Shown here: in pieces, positions 47,640-59,505 of the stretch
Layout of the letters: every line of letters starts with the position of its first letter
How positions within the stretch are numbered: position 1 is the first letter of the stretch
Source of the DNA: Lantana camara
Lineage: Eukaryota > Streptophyta > Magnoliopsida > Lamiales > Verbenaceae
Assembly: GCA_037501455.1 (NCBI GenBank)
Contig: CM074856.1
Coordinates: 100,471,001 to 100,535,000 of the forward strand
Direction: 5' to 3'
DNA length: 64,000 nt
The notes under the pieces: generated by a model
Database searches by the model: none
What the model saw: only the letters and a program-made list of their open reading frames with translations
Told to the model about the DNA's origin: nothing
Program-made: the position numbers and the translations under genes

Positions 47640-48140
47640 TTTTCCAAACCACTTAAGAGCAATTGAACCACCTCATAAAATGTTACAATGTATAACATTA
47701 TGGAATTATTCAATATTCCAAATGAGGAAACAAGTGCACACGAACAAGGTCTAAAGATCTTACTTGAAGATCTTATGGTCTCGATCATCAACCGAGAAAA
47801 GAGTTCTCTATGCACTGATTGCTTACATTGCTTCCACCATCATTCAAACCCTTTATGCTCAACTAGAATGATGCTAATGTAGCATAGTTAATCATTTAAG
47901 TTGATAATGGTTGAGAGCATCCTTAAGAAGGAACAAAGGGTTGTGATGGTTAATTCTTCTTCTAAACTCACTGAGTTAAAGGCCTGAAGGCCTAAAGAAG
48001 AAGAAACCCTTAAGAGCCCAATGGAGGGGCATGTAAGGGGTACGCCCAAAAGACACTAGAGATCAAATTGGACGTTTGCTTCTATGGTAGCAAATAAGGA
48101 CTTTGAAAGGGAACTGCAAAAAGTATGAGTACTCTGAAAT
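47640..48140 (+). pseudogene. Decayed copia gag, element E
   Basis: Plus-strand remnants of Ty1/copia gag. LPPSFKPFMLN (about 47830-47865) matches the family's SLPPSF-PFVLNFN segment. Near 48005 a lysine-rich stretch leads to a ruined CCHC zinc knuckle near 48079-48130, where CFY...NCKKY survives but the middle is lost to stops. Many in-frame stops show it cannot be translated. Gag would form the virus-like particle; this copy must use another element's protein. Confidence 0.65.
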
Positions 48141-48359
48141 GTTACCTCGTTTAGCAATTCTACTAGGAATAGAATTCAGTAGTCTTGAGTCAATTCTGCA
48201 TAATCCGTTGTGCAAAGACTCAAGGTACTAATGTTCTGAACATGCAACGAGATAACAAAAGTAAGTGAGATGACAAAGCTTCGAATTACTTTGGAACGTT
48301 GAGATATAAAAGGATTAGCAAGTCGGACACCTTAAGATCATTCTATGAAAATGAACCTA

Positions 48360-48850
48360 TAGTGTTGACTTCCTGTGAATCCTGTCATGAGGGAAGCGTT
48401 CCTGAATCCCGTTTATAAGAAACATGGAACGTTCCAAAATTATAGTGGATTTCGATCCATGCTGATGAGTGTAAGATGCTTAATGTAAGCACTAGATACA
48501 ATCGTCAGTTTAATCATTATGAATGAATGTACTTGTTAAAGTACAAATTCGAAACTTATATGAAATTCTTAGAATTTCGAAAGGAGGTTAGGAACCGAAG
48601 TAGTCATAAGTTATAGGTAAATCGATATGATCGAGATAGCCAATATCTTAGCAACTAATTCCTTACTCATCTTAGAGATAATAGGATTATCTCTCAGTAA
48701 ACTAATTCGAGAACACCTTAGTGTTTCCGAATGAGGGAATGAAACCTTATAGGATATGGTCCATTCCATAGCAAACTTTACTGACTTATAATCATTCTAG
48801 GAATAAACTCCCAGAATATGCAGTTAGAGATTTTTGAATTTTGCACCTTC
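48360..48850 (+). pseudogene. Decayed copia GAG-pre-integrase and integrase, element E
   Basis: TSCESCHEG at about 48366-48390 corresponds to the CESCL-GKM box before copia integrase. Further on, about 48530-48720, fragments LVKYKFETYMKFLEF, EVRN, QYLSN and IISQ follow the order of the integrase core (HKSE-F--FKEF, EVEN, GGEYLS, GI--Q). The aspartates and glutamate of the catalytic triad are not kept in readable form, and stops are frequent. Confidence 0.65.
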
Positions 48851-49315
48851 CAAAATCAGTCCTTTAGTTGCACTATGCAATGTGGCATATTAAATTCCCT
48901 AATTATTCTTGTCCAAGAATTTAATGGAATCCTATTAAGTGAAGAGGATAGTGGGAGACTAGCTTGAAACGAGTTCAAGTTTATACAACGATATTGGATA
49001 TCAGTTTTGTGATTCCCTTGCACAAAGGTTGTTTGTCTCAAAGGAATGTACCTTTCTTAAGGAATCGTTCCTATAGAAGAAGAAAGGCAAGCAAGCAGAC
49101 CTCAAAGAAATTTGAGAAAAAATATCCATGCCACATATAGAAGAAACGAGCCCATCTGATAAAACTTAGCCAAATTTTAGAGTATGTACACGTATGAAAC
49201 CATTCTCTTAAGATGTGTTTAGAACGCATTCCTAGATAGCCAAGAGGAGACACTGTCAGATTTGGAATCTGAGTAGTGTAAGCAAATCCAATATGGATTC
49301 CATATACTCAAACCA

Positions 49316-50160
49316 AGTTTTGACCTTGGTTGATCCACCTGATAGGATCAAGCTCGTGGAGCTTCGAGTAAATGGAAAGCATTACAACCTTCTTGACGAT
49401 TGAAATGCAAAAGTCCATTTGGATTGTGTTTACCGCATCCTCATATTCTGACTATGAGATATGAATATGAGAACTATCTTGTTCAATATGAGATTGAAAG
49501 AGACTGAAATAAGGTATTTCTATAAATCTCATATTCAGTGGGAGTATGCATAAGGTATACAAATCCCTAAGTCAATCTGTGGATTGATAAAGGCTTCTAG
49601 GAGTTGGACAATTCGATTCCACAGTCAAATCGTTTGACACAGATAGAAGTTGAATAAGTCTCAAAAGTGTACATATGATAGTTAGTGATGTAAGAGTCAA
49701 TTTTGGTTCTTTAGAAGACGATATCCTTCTCATTAGGAATGTCAAGGATGACGTGAAGGTTACCAATTCTTGTTTAAGAAACAATTTGGCATGAAAGGTC
49801 TTAGTGATTATCCTAAATTCTCGACATTGAGATCTATAGAAGATAGATCTAAGAGAATAGATGGATTATCACAAAACGAGTACATAACCATGGTACTAAA
49901 AGGAGTTTAGTATGGACAATGGAACATCTCTTTTGAAGAGTATGTGTCCTAAGATAACTTTGAGAAAGTTAGAATGTCCAAAATCCCTTTAAGTGAAAGG
50001 GTGCATAATGTATGAAAAGTTAAGTACTAAATTAGATATGGCGCAACACTAAGCGTAGTAGGCCGAATCTAATATGACCTCAGAGAAGGTCATTAGATCT
50101 CTGTAAAGGATGTCCTCAGAGTACTTGAGAAGAAATGAGGATATGTATTAGTTTACAGAG
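49316..50160 (+). pseudogene. Decayed copia reverse transcriptase, element E
   Basis: LTLVDPPDRIK at about 49320 matches the start of the RT domain. GLIKASRSWTIRF (49581-49619) matches the GLKQASR-W motif. LEDDILLIRN (about 49710-49740) is the YVDDILL catalytic box with its first residues altered. LLKSMCPK and EYLRRNEDMY mark the C-terminal part. The pieces lie in different frames, separated by stops, so the enzyme is dead. Confidence 0.75.
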
Positions 50161-50199
50161 CCGAAAAGATCTTTTCGTTAAAAAGATATTTTGATGTAA

Positions 50200-50640
50200 T
50201 TGTTGCATCAAACATAGATGATTATGAAATCATTGAAAGGGTACAAATTCTACCAGAATGGTAATGCAATGTGTTGGAAAGGGGTTCCAAGGACGGACAT
50301 TGCAAAACTCGACTATCGTAGTTGAGAACTTAGTCGTATTATATAACGCTAAGTTAAGTGTTTGGGTAAGAGAGTCCATCTAACTGGTTAGATGAAGTTC
50401 CTAGCATGAAACAACTCCTTTATCATATTGTATGATAAAATGGATGGTTGCTCAAGTAAGAGAACCAAGACCTCACCAAGAGACTGAACACGTGATTATG
50501 AATCACTTTATAAGGGAAAGGTGTTTTCCTAAGAGATGTGTAAACAAGAGGGTCACATCAGCAGAGAATATGGCAGATCCACTTTGGAAACGCCCAAAGT
50601 CAATAGGCTCTCAAAGTGCATCTTGAGAAGATGGGACTTA
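50200..50640 (+). pseudogene. Decayed copia RNase H, element E
   Basis: The end of pol survives as a 64-codon open frame (50432-50626): EPRPHQETEHVIMNHFIRE, then ENMADPLWKRPKS, equal to the EPRSH---KHI...HFIRE and NIADPLTKPL ends of copia RNase H. Before it, MCWKGVPRTDIAKLDYRS stands where SWKSSKQ-TVA-ST is usual. Stops break the rest. Confidence 0.75.
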
Positions 50641-50662
50641 GAGTACCTAAATGGCTTTTACG

Positions 50663-50676
50663 GGCAAGTGGGAGAT
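50663..50676 (+). promoter_or_regulatory. Polypurine tract, element E
   Basis: GGGCAAGTGGGAGAT-type tract directly before the 3' LTR, the usual copia plus-strand primer. Confidence 0.85.
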
Positions 50677-52961
50677 TGTTAGGAATAGTGCCCTAGAAAG
50701 CCGATTCGACGTAATCTGCTTTGGGACTTTTCTTGTATCACAGACAATCTTTGAATAATATACGATTGATTATAGGCAAACACTTCTTTATATGCCAATA
50801 CGTGTTTTGTGTGTTTCCATTACGTGCGCATGTATGAGAACTCCCCTAATCCTGATGACTTTAGGACTCTACCATTTAGGTGAAATGGTTCATGAAACGA
50901 GCCCTATATCACATAAGTCATGATTAGTAAAATACTCCAAGCCGATGAGTCCTACAGACAGTGGGAGTGTCAACCTGACTCCTCTAAGGCTTGCTCGTGG
51001 GATCACGCCCTTAAGAAGGACCACCTTGTTTCATGGAGGTGCAAAGTGTATAGTTGATACGTGCGTGATACATGAGGGTGCTTACTTTAATAAGTAAGTT
51101 CACTGAGGTGCCCCGTGTGAGAACATTCCTAAATGGGAAAGGAAGTTTCTATTTCAGGAAATGGAAACTTCCAGATTAGGAAATATCTCACGAGTCATTG
51201 ATGTGATTAATTGATCCTTAGACTTGAGGTTCCTTGTCACTTTATGAATTAACTCTGTAGTCTTTGGTATAAGCTTTAAAGGGTGTCGCCTTAGACAACT
51301 GATTCAAGGCTTATGCTGGGGCTGCACAAGTGATTCATGAAAGTGAATGAGAATCAAGAAAGGACCTACACTTGCATATGCAAGGTGATCTCTTACTGTG
51401 TAAGTCATTCATATGCCATATGGAGTCCTTGGCCAAGGCAGTAGATCAAGACATCAAGAAAAGGGCTTCTTCGATTGAGATCAAATGGATATGAAATGCA
51501 CTTAGCTTTAAGACCGGATTATTAGGGTTCTGATTATTCCCTTGCCCTAGATCTTGGTTGAGAGATAGTAAGTAGGAGGATTGTATCTCACATGAATCAA
51601 TGACTTAAAGGTTCTGTCTAATCCGAACATTCCAATTCAGCTAGGGGTTAAACACCCGTTGCTAGACTATGGTTGTTTAATCTGTGGACTGATTAATTAA
51701 TTAGTGAATTAATTAATTAGGGTCACTGCTAATTGAATTGAGAACCTAGAGGGTCACACACAACAACTTGGTTACATGAGTTGAGGCTTTAAAATGATTA
51801 AACGAGTTAATCAAGCCAAGAGGGTTCCACACGTGTGAAACCACACGTGTGGCTCACGTGAGTGACACGTGTCATTGTGACACGTGTCACACACGTGTAT
51901 AAATATATGTGTATATTTATTTATGTATTAAATAATTAATGTGATTAATTATTTAATAGACTCTGGTTTAATTTTGAATTAAAAAGAAAGTCTTATTTTG
52001 GAGAAAAATAATCTAGTTAATTAATTATGAATTAATTAATTAGATAAAATAAGTTATTTATTTTAAATAAATAAAGTATAAAATTATCCAAAAATAGTTT
52101 GGATATTTTTATCTCTCTTGAAAGTTGATTTGAATTAGAATTCAAAGTCAAAGTCAAAATTACTTGATGATCAAGTAATAGGAGAGAGAGAGACCAAAAT
52201 CCTAGCCCATTAAGGACTAGGAATTTCGTCCCTCCCCTTTCTTATATATAGGGGAGCTCATGCTCCCCTTTAGAGCTAATCAAATTCTTTTGGTTCATGC
52301 GTTGAACACCATCCTTTCTCCAAGAGAAACAAAACCCTAGGTTAAGCCTAAACACTAACTAGAGAACTAGCATCCTTACTAGTTAGATTGTAGCCAAGTT
52401 GGTGGACTATCTCTAGAGACTTCAAGTTAGAAGTTTTGAAGATTCGAGTTTTACCAAAAGTGGGGATTAAGCAAAGCGATCAGAAGGGATGATGAAACGA
52501 TTCTGAACCCGACGTGAAGCGAATGAAAAAATCGAACCAAAGAAGATGGCGAAAACCGTTTGTCCATATCCTGAAGGATGAATTTTTTCACGAGGGTTTT
52601 GTGACTGGCAGTTTTCTACTTTCGCAAAACTGGTTTTCGAAGGGAGTTTCAATCCTGCTTTTCTCGTTTCATGTTTCTTTCTTTATGTTATATTGTTAAG
52701 AACATCTCTAACATGAATTGAATCTAGGTTGGTGTGGATTGCTATCCCGACAATGGATTCTGAAGTAGAAAGAGACTTTCGAGGGACGGGTTGTCAAGCC
52801 GCAAGAAGAGCGTTCTTGGGTGGCTTGAAACGCTTCAAGAAAGAATAAAAGAAAAGTAAGTTTTCTATGTTTACGAATTTGGATACACGATTGCGAGTTC
52901 AAGATCCTTTTGTTGGAAAAATTTTTAAATTCCGCTGCTTTCTGATTCGTGTTTTACAACA
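50677..52961 (+). mobile_element. Element E, 3' LTR
   Basis: 2285 bp. Differs from the 5' LTR by scattered single bases, a shorter (GA)n run (near 52184) and one inserted A near 52753. G-box cluster and second TATA are intact. Confidence 0.92.
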
Positions 52962-53309
52962 CCATTCCTATCTTCCATGCGTCAGTAATAACTTGCAATC
53001 GATCTTCTTTATCGTAGAACTTGGTCGTGGTTTGATATTATCTTCATAACCTATGAACCATAACTCATTTCAAAGATATATGCATGCGATTAGTGCATGC
53101 CCATGGCATATATTTAACACGAGAGGCACAGATCCAATATCAAAATGCAACAGGTAATTCGACAAGATTCAAAAAGAAAGATAATTTCACGTGCAAGATC
53201 GATGCAACGAACACATTATCACGTAGTTCCTAAGCCGTACGACCTAAACTGACTCGATCACGACACGAGAACACCGGTTTTGCAACCTGGCTCTGATACC
53301 ACTTAAGGA
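52962..53309 (-). mobile_element. B internal domain 4, second part
   Basis: Starts with the right CCATT copy and continues B internal 4 through the leader to the PBS (53290-53301) beside LTR5. Confidence 0.85.
53290..53301 (-). other. Primer-binding site, B internal 4
   Basis: TGGTATCAGAGC on the minus strand beside LTR5, the 5'-most LTR of the array in element sense. Confidence 0.9.
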
Positions 53310-54951
53310 TGTAGCACCCAAGCGCAAGGTACCAAATCCCCCGCACCGAGACCCGACCCTAATATGAAATAGACAATCCATACCCGAGCTAGATCACGGC
53401 GAACGGGGATATACACACTCACTTAGCTAGGCGGGAACTAACTTTCGTAACCAAAGAGACAGTAAAACGAAAATATTACGAATGAGGAAGCAATGTACAT
53501 ACATATATAACAAGATAAGCAAAGAGCAACGGGTTCAACTAGCATAGATACCTAATCCCGAAATTCAATAAAATCAGAAAACATCAATTCCAGATTCTTT
53601 CTATTCCTGTAGGCTTATCCTGAATTCACGATAATAGTAATAATCAATACAAATGATACATTCTCCGTAACTTAAACAAATCATGATTCATTATGCACAT
53701 GGACCGACTCTGACCTAACCGAACGACAGAATAAACAAGACTTCCCGCCTAGCACTCCAAACCTGCAAGAACACTGAAAACAATCCGGGTTCAGTCTATA
53801 CGAGACTGGTGGGTATAAAATGAGGCATAAATAGCATATACAACAATATTTAACATTCACATGCAAGTTATAATCCCAAATGAGGTTTTTAGAGCATTTC
53901 CCAAGTGGGTAAAATAAAGAAGTCATCAAAAGGGATTATAACGTTCATTTTCATTCTATAGGTCTTTTGTGGGTCGGCGAGTAGGCGTGCATTATCACCA
54001 ACCAACACCTCGTGTAGTTTATTAAACATTCTTTCTTTCTTTCTTTCATTCATGCATAACATTCTTTTGTGCACATTCATGAACATTTACACCTTCTTCC
54101 TCCGGGTGATCGGCCCGAACCATCCATTCATTGACCAAAAGGGGAACATGACTCCCCAGATGGCACTCAGTGTCCATTCCTCGCTAACTCCTAACGAGGT
54201 CCGGTTACGCCGTTCATTGGTGGAACTAGTGTGAGGGATCACCGTTAGCCCGTGCCTCATCGGGTCACCACTCACACCAAGTCCCTGGGCCCCATTCTGT
54301 GCATTCATTCATTCATTCTCGCCAAAACATTTGGTAGGTTCGTAAAAGAAGGGCTTTACTTTAAAATCATTTACTCTTAAAACGACTCTATATATATATA
54401 CTAAATTTTGGCCGAAAACTTTACACATTGAAGGTATATAGGGTCATTTATCTAAATAGTAGAGAAACCCACGTGTTACACCTTACCAACAATACGAAAA
54501 GAAAGAAAGACTTGAGGTGTCCTATGAAACCGGCATCTCCGCCCTGGAGAAAACTGTACAAGAAACAACATGGTGCATAGGTGAGACTCAAGACTCCAAA
54601 TGAACCATATAAGAAGCACGACATGCAATGAACATGATATGAATAAATAAAAGATAATATTACGTAATGGACACGTTCATGTGTATGATTAATACATTTA
54701 AATCATATAGACGAGCCATTCATTCGTTCAAGGAAGCGTTCATATTCATTCAAGTCATGAATTTCATATTTTATAGCAATTCAATTGAAGAATTCAAATA
54801 ATGATCATATCAGTACTGTAACACGTTTACAATTATAGAATAGACAAATAATTACATTCAATTTAAGATTGGAAATTAGAAAGGAACATGAAATAGGTAA
54901 CAATTTAATTTCCATAATTCAATTAAATCAATTAATATTTAATATATAATA

Positions 54952-54987
<36 letters not shown>

Positions 54988-57109
54988 TATATGTACGTAC
55001 TATGCCAGGCATGCATATTAACATGCACTAAATATTAATTTCATGTATGTAATTTTTACCAATTAAACATTCATGCAAATAGGTAACACACAACACACTT
55101 CATGCATGCATACTTAAATATATGTATATATTTTTATATACACACATGCATGTAATATAGGTATAAATATATACATACAACACAAGTACGCTAGGAGGAA
55201 GAATTGCTGCAGTTAAAAAAAATCTAAATAAGAGCTACGTACTATGCATGCAAACCAAACCTATCATCTAAATATTCATATTCAGCATACACTTGCATAC
55301 AACTCATCTCATTAATTAAATTTTAATATTAACTAAGTTCATATATTAAGTATGCATGGCTGTAGCTTAATTTCATGATCAAATCATCTTAGGTGCATTA
55401 ACTACACGTATTAAACATGCAACAAGAACAAAAAGAACATGCATTGAAAGAAAGCAAAGAAAACCATGCACAAAACTCAACCTAGCTACTGCACAAAGAG
55501 GTACCCGGCCGGGCTAATTCATGAACAAAATCTCCCCGCCCGGGGAGATGCATAACAGACGAAATAAAGAGCAACAAACAAGCTTCATTACCCTTGATCC
55601 AAATGTAAGAAAACACAGCAGCATATAGCAGACCATTAAGGCAATAAACGCAGCAGCAAAACGACATAAAAGTTCCCACAAAACAGCTTAAAATGAACAG
55701 CAACTAAGCAAGGAATTAGCAGCAGCTGACAGCAACAATTCATGGCCAAAACAGGGTACGAACGGAAGGAAAACAGAGCATAAACTCACACACACAATCA
55801 ACCATCAATCCAGCAACAACAAGGTGCAAAAAGGCTACAAATGACAACAAGAAATTAGTCCCAAACGCAGCAGCAGCAGTTCAACGTGAGGGAGGAAGAT
55901 TCAGTTTCATTTTCATGCATTTCATAACAAGTTCATTAATGGTAACTCATTTAATAGCCAACTACCACAAAATACATGATCATAAATGAAATAAGGGAGT
56001 TAAGATGATCACTTTCAAGCTTTAAAATCAACAAAAGCATCAAGGAATACATGAGATCAAGAATTTATGTTAAAACCTAACTATTCATTCATGCCTTCAA
56101 ATCTCCATGGATATAAGCTGAAAATTGGGGAAGCATAGCTTAAAATGACACATATTGAATGTATATCACAACCCTAAACAAACCGTATGGATTGGATGGA
56201 AGATGGAAGAGATTTGAGCTTGAAATCTCCAAGTAGGGCATGGTGACGTGATTTTCTGGAGAGCAGGGGCTTTAGGCTGGTTTTTCCTTATGGGTGAGGG
56301 TTGGTTCGGTTGTGGGAGATAAGTATCAGATAGTGGGCTTAACTCGGGTTCCAATACCTCCAACCATGGTTAATTTGGTCAAGGTTTGAGAAAGTTATGG
56401 CCATTTTAGTGAGCTGTGGCAGTTTTGACGAACGTAGCAAAATTCGGTTGAATTTCGGAGGTTCAAATAACTTTGGAAAAATATGAGGCTAAGTTCATTA
56501 AACTCGAATTTTCTTTACGAGTTCAGCAAAGTTGACGAAACTCGAATCCAAGTTTCCTAGCTCAAGATATTACATACGGAACCAAGGGTGCGCTAATTGC
56601 TCGTTAGCCCCCGACTTGGATTCCAAAATCAAAATAAATTCGAAACTCATGCAAATGAACCCGAAAATAAAAAACGAACATATATTCATATTCAAGATAC
56701 CTATATCTCCGACATATTAAATTTGCACGAAATTTCGGTATCAAATCATATAAAAACGAAGCACGTTTATATCACTCATGAGCAATGCATAACAAATTCA
56801 TTATATTCATAAAATAAAAAAAATTTTAAAGTCCTTTATAAAATGAAATTCAAGATACACGAATTACATTTATAAATTTAATAATAATTGTACAAATTAA
56901 TTTAATTTAAAGTCACAAACACGTATTTAATATACTTTAAATTTAAAGTGCACAATTTAAATTGAATTTTAACACTAATAAAATTAAAATATAAATAGTT
57001 AGCATTTAATATATAAAATTAAATATATAAAACATGTATAAACAATTAATTCGCGCAATTTGGTAAACGTATACGTCATTTTAGAATACGAAAAAGTTGG
57101 GGCGTTACA
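53310..57109 (-). mobile_element. B array LTR5
   Basis: 3800 bp, TGTAGCACCC to GGGGCGTTACA. A long (TA)n run is at about 54954-54990. It is followed directly by the rest of the left LTR of C (ATACTTAACAATTCG). Confidence 0.9.
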
Positions 57110-58842
57110 ATACTTAACAATTCGTTCAAATTAAAGCACAACATATCCTTTTATAATTTATTATATAGGATTCATAATCAATTAGTCTCTAAAATTACAT
57201 TAACACCCCCTTAAAAACAATAATCATTTACAAGAAGTGGCATAAACGAGGCAATTAATTCAATAAATCAAGAATCAAGTTTATCATATATCATAACATA
57301 TTCTCATACATCATACAACTCGTAATTTCATCTCAATAGCACATACATGATCGAATTGCACAATTAAAATCAATTAACGAATAAAATACAAAAACTTAAA
57401 AAATTCATATAAAATCATCTGGACATCCGATTGACGAATGGAAAGTGGTGCTCGACTCACCACGACGAAAGGAACCCGCTGATCGAAAGTCACCGGAATG
57501 CCGCCAACATAGCCGGCCGAACAGCCACCGGTCTCCGGTGGTCGGAAAGATCCCCAGAAGTACAGAAACATGAACCTCGGCCTGCTTGACAAAAGCCCTC
57601 AACCAATTTCAGGAAAAACCAAACACACAGGATTTCGTTAACGAAAAACCGAACTAAAACCCTACTACGAAAACTGAAATTAAACGCAAACCGCAAAATT
57701 AAAATGAAATCCGAACATACCATTGGAAAACCCGCAACGAGGACTTCGAAAACCCCTAGCCAAAAGCCAAAAAAAGTTATCGGAAAAAGGACCGCCGGTT
57801 CACAGCCGGTCCACCACCGGTTTGCCACCAACGGCCGGTTCTTGGGCCGCCACCACCAAGAAAAGTTCGACCTTGACTTGAGGAACAATTTTTGTAAAGG
57901 GACCTTGCTCAGAAGATCACCGAAAAAGCCCCAAAAGGCTGTCCGAAATCGTGCCGCTGCCGCCTTACCGGAACCACCATTTTCGCTGTGATTCGCACCG
58001 ATCTGAGGCCGGAATTGGATTCAGGACATCGAAAAACATAGGAAACCGTCAAAGCTCCTCTCGAAAAGCCACCGGAACTCTGCGGGAGACGCCGCTACAG
58101 TGCACGCGCCGCCGCGCGAGACTTTCAGGCGGCACGTGAGCCGCCGTCCGGCCACCACTAGCCACGCCGTTCAAACTGGAGTTACGCCGGTAGGTCATCT
58201 AACAAACGTTGGGGCACGTGTCTGAGAAAAGTCGTCGGAGACCGCCGCGAAGAGGCGGCGAAGTGGCGGGCATAAATCCGGCCGCCTGAACCTTGCTGTA
58301 GCACCACCAAGACTGGGTTTCAGGACCCGATTCTTGTACCAACGTGACGGGCTCGTCGAGCTGATAAATTTCCACTAATCACACGTCGAATTCCGTCGAG
58401 AAACGGCCAAGTTCCGGGTTGTGTGTATTTCTACACCTTGAGTGCGTGTGTTTTATGTGAGGGACGAGAGAGAGAAGCGGGAAAGAGGAGAGAGAAGGAA
58501 GCTGCCAGCTTTGACCGTTCAGCCTTGGATCCGAATATTTTATCCCGAGTCCTCGCGCGTAAAACGATCGGAAGAAGGGGTTAACGACGTCAGAATTGGG
58601 CAAACTCAGAGTCTACGGACTCGTCTCGATGCCCCGAACGCAAAGCAGGGGTCAAAAAGGTCGAACTCTCGACCGAACGAGAAATGACCGGAAAACCCCT
58701 TAAAAGAGAAAATTTCAAAAGGACCCCTAAACTCTAAAAGAGTTAAAAATAGGGCCACGCAACGCACAAAATCACATAATTAAACACATAAAAAAGGTTG
58801 GAACGTGGCGTACCTTATACGTCGGATGAGCGGGGTGTCACA
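57110..58842 (-). mobile_element. Element C, left LTR, second part
   Basis: Resumes the C LTR and ends GGGGTGTCACA. It includes the GC-rich stretch (about 57420-58320) and a TATA-like ATAAAATATT (minus, 58534-58543) aligned with the box in A. Open frames over the GC-rich part do not match those in A and are taken as chance. Confidence 0.85.
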
Positions 58843-58878
58843 ATCTCCCCTCCTTCAGAGAACCTGGTCCCCAGGTTC
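58843..58878 (-). promoter_or_regulatory. Polypurine tract and adjacent hairpin, element C
   Basis: GAAGGAGGGGAGAT on the minus strand before the LTR, then the hairpin GAACCTGG-tcc-CCAGGTTC at 58860-58878. The stem differs from both A and B but stays fully paired. Confidence 0.85.
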
Positions 58879-59130
58879 GAGTGCTGAGTTGGATGCCCTC
58901 GATCACTTCAACACTGCCAAAACCTTATTCCAAGGGATGTTCGTGGCTCGGATCCCCATTCGAGTGTCCATGCCGTTGAGGTGTGCATACGAACCCAATT
59001 ACTGGTTGTTCAAGCTCTCGCGATTCCTCCTCAAAGTAGATGACTAGGGTTGCGCACAATCTTGAAGCAACTGGTTACTTCCTCTTGCAATCCTCAGGAG
59101 GCCCAACGAAAAGCGCGAAACAAGCACAAA

Positions 59131-59505
59131 GAGAGAATCTCATCTCTCGGTACAAAAGAGAAAAGATAGAACCCCGTCTCTCAAGCACATAAATGAAAGA
59201 ACCCCGTCTCTCAAACACCTAATTGAGAGAACCCCGTCTCTCAAGCACGTAATCGAGAGAACCCCGTCTCTCAACCTAAGTCTGGCAGACTCCACATCTC
59301 CCAAACATCCTAGTTTGAGAAAATCCAGCATTTCTCAAACTCTAAATTCGAGAGAATCCAGCATCTCCCAAATATCTAACTCTAAGAGAATCCAGCATCT
59401 CTTGCTCACATAATTTAGAAAGAATCCAGCATCTTTCTATCACATAAATAGGGAGAATCCCACATCTCCCTAACACGTAAATAGAGAGGTCTCAACAACT
59501 CTCTA
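59131..59505 (-). repeat. Array of about 12 small hairpins, element C
   Basis: Same unit order as in A: GAGAGA/TCTCTC units, TTTGAGAAA/TTTCTCAAA, AAGAGA/TCTCTT, AGAAAGA/TCTTTCT, AGGGAGA/TCTCCCT, AGAGAG/CTCTCT. The second unit is degenerate. One unit has GAAAGA opposite TCTCTC, which pairs by G-U on the minus strand. Confidence 0.8.

Larger units (their letters stand above)
42880..52961 (+). mobile_element. Ty1/copia element E with CCATT target duplication
   Basis: 10082 bp: LTR 42880-45168, internal 45169-50676, LTR 50677-52961. CCATT flanks both sides (42875-42879 and 52962-52966). The PBS TGGTATCAGAGCC follows the left LTR by two bases and a purine tract (CAAGTGGGAGAT) precedes the right one, fixing plus orientation. 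Remnant domains lie in the copia order gag, integrase, reverse transcriptase, RNase H. All are broken by stops, although by eye the two LTRs differ at only about two dozen positions. It is non-autonomous. Confidence 0.92.
3996..57109 (-). mobile_element. Tandem array of LARD-like element B: five LTRs, four internal domains
   Basis: LTR starts (TGTAGCACCC-like) are at 3996, 20037, 29923, 36581 and 53310. LTR ends (GGGGCGTTACA-like) are at 7352, 27063, 33721, 40364 and 57109. Each LTR except the first is preceded by a PBS, and each except the last is followed by a polypurine tract, so the order is LTR-int-LTR-int-LTR-int-LTR-int-LTR with shared LTRs. Internal domains 1, 2 and 3 are 2858, 2859 and 2859 bp after removing the insert in internal 1. 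The simplest origin is unequal homologous recombination between LTRs. Flanks are GAAGA on the left and ATACT on the right, with no clean duplication. Confidence 0.9.

Noticed and set aside
59140..59331. Repeat protein with LRDGVLS units on the minus strand
   Set aside because: It is a translation of the hairpin array. Unit lengths drift out of frame in A and B, so the inverted repeat is conserved rather than the peptide.
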